This document shows positions 31,996 to 32,160 of a stretch of 32,160 nucleotides of DNA, one piece after another (position 1 is the first letter of the stretch; each line of letters opens with the position of its first letter). The translations under genes and the position numbers were made by a program. Origin of the DNA: JBHEMK01 sp046262635 (GTDB lineage: Bacteria > Actinomycetota > Thermoleophilia > Gaiellales > Gaiellaceae); contig JBHEMK010000167.1 of NCBI GenBank assembly GCA_046262635.1, forward strand, positions 1 to 32,160, in the 5' to 3' direction. The notes beneath the pieces are model-generated. The model was not told the DNA's origin. It ran no database searches and saw only the letters and a program-made list of their open reading frames with translations.

Positions 31996-32015
31996 CGGCC
32001 GACTCGGGTCCGGAC

Positions 32016-32160
32016 TTACGCCGCCGCTGCAGCACGGAGCCGGACGGAGAGGAACGCGAGCGCGTAGAGCGCGGCCACGACGACGAGCAGGAAGCGGTAG
32101 CCCGTGATGAGCGCGAGATACTCGAGCATCCCGCCGATCATCGCCCCGAGCAGGTTCGCG
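32016..32160 (-). CDS. C-terminal end of a polytopic membrane protein (partial)
   Basis: The minus strand from the right edge gives 47 residues before the TAA at 32016-32018. The sequence ANLLGAMIGGMLEYLALITG, then YRFLLVVAALYALAFLS, holds two hydrophobic helices and ends in an Ala-rich tail. The LLGAMxGGxLEYLALxTGYR pattern reminds me of the membrane part of spermidine-synthase-like or MFS-like proteins, but the fragment is too short to decide. The gene continues beyond the window. It converges on the ftsH pseudogene. Confidence 0.55.
   Translation of the reverse strand, partial: ANLLGAMIGGMLEYLALITGYRFLLVVVAALYALAFLSVRLRAAAAA

Noticed and set aside
1..32160. CRISPR array, tRNA, rRNA or transposase
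   Set aside because: No regularly spaced repeats, no cloverleaf-like segment, no rRNA-like sequence and no transposase motif were seen on either strand by eye.

Overview
This is a GC-rich bacterial chromosome segment. Frequent GTG starts, overlapping stop/start codons, a 1,627-residue NAD-dependent glutamate dehydrogenase, and a nickel permease paired with a Fur-type regulator behind a Nur-like operator all suggest an actinobacterium. Thermoleophilia or a relative is my best guess, but this is inferred from gene content and style, not from a marker gene. No rRNA, tRNA, CRISPR array or insertion sequence was seen.

Left part (1-9.6 kb). The first gene is read through an in-frame TGA in the motif U-G-S-C and is a candidate selenoprotein of the UGSC family. 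A SECIS-like hairpin lies just after the TGA, and an EamA-type exporter follows 12 bases after the gene. Next come the glutamate dehydrogenase, a convergent NiCoT nickel/cobalt permease, the divergent Fur-family regulator with a Nur-type box between the two, and a flippase-like membrane protein.

Middle part (9.5-22.8 kb). An S9 prolyl-oligopeptidase-type peptidase diverges from a Rieske oxygenase. The oxygenase is followed by a polar amino-acid ABC importer (binding protein, permease, ATPase) and a coupled small membrane protein. A second, tightly coupled operon follows: a sugar-type ABC importer (ATPase, binding protein, two permeases), an FAD/NAD(P)-binding oxidoreductase, and a membrane-anchored beta-helix protein. 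The first permease carries an SdrD/Cna-B-like domain in an external loop. Together these look like a dedicated import-and-processing unit for an unknown substrate.

Right part (23-32 kb). A MarR regulator with a near-perfect palindrome just upstream is coupled to an MFS exporter. After it comes a stretch that mixes intact genes with broken ones. The intact genes are a PASTA-domain membrane protein, a rhomboid-like protein coupled to a DHA2-type MFS exporter, and the end of a membrane protein at the right edge. The broken ones are a gene split by a frameshift near 25.37 kb, a rhodanese remnant, a beta-helix pseudogene, and an ftsH pseudogene with a damaged Walker A motif and a missing second region of homology. 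The decay is confined to certain genes while their neighbours stay open, so real gene decay is more likely than general sequencing error.
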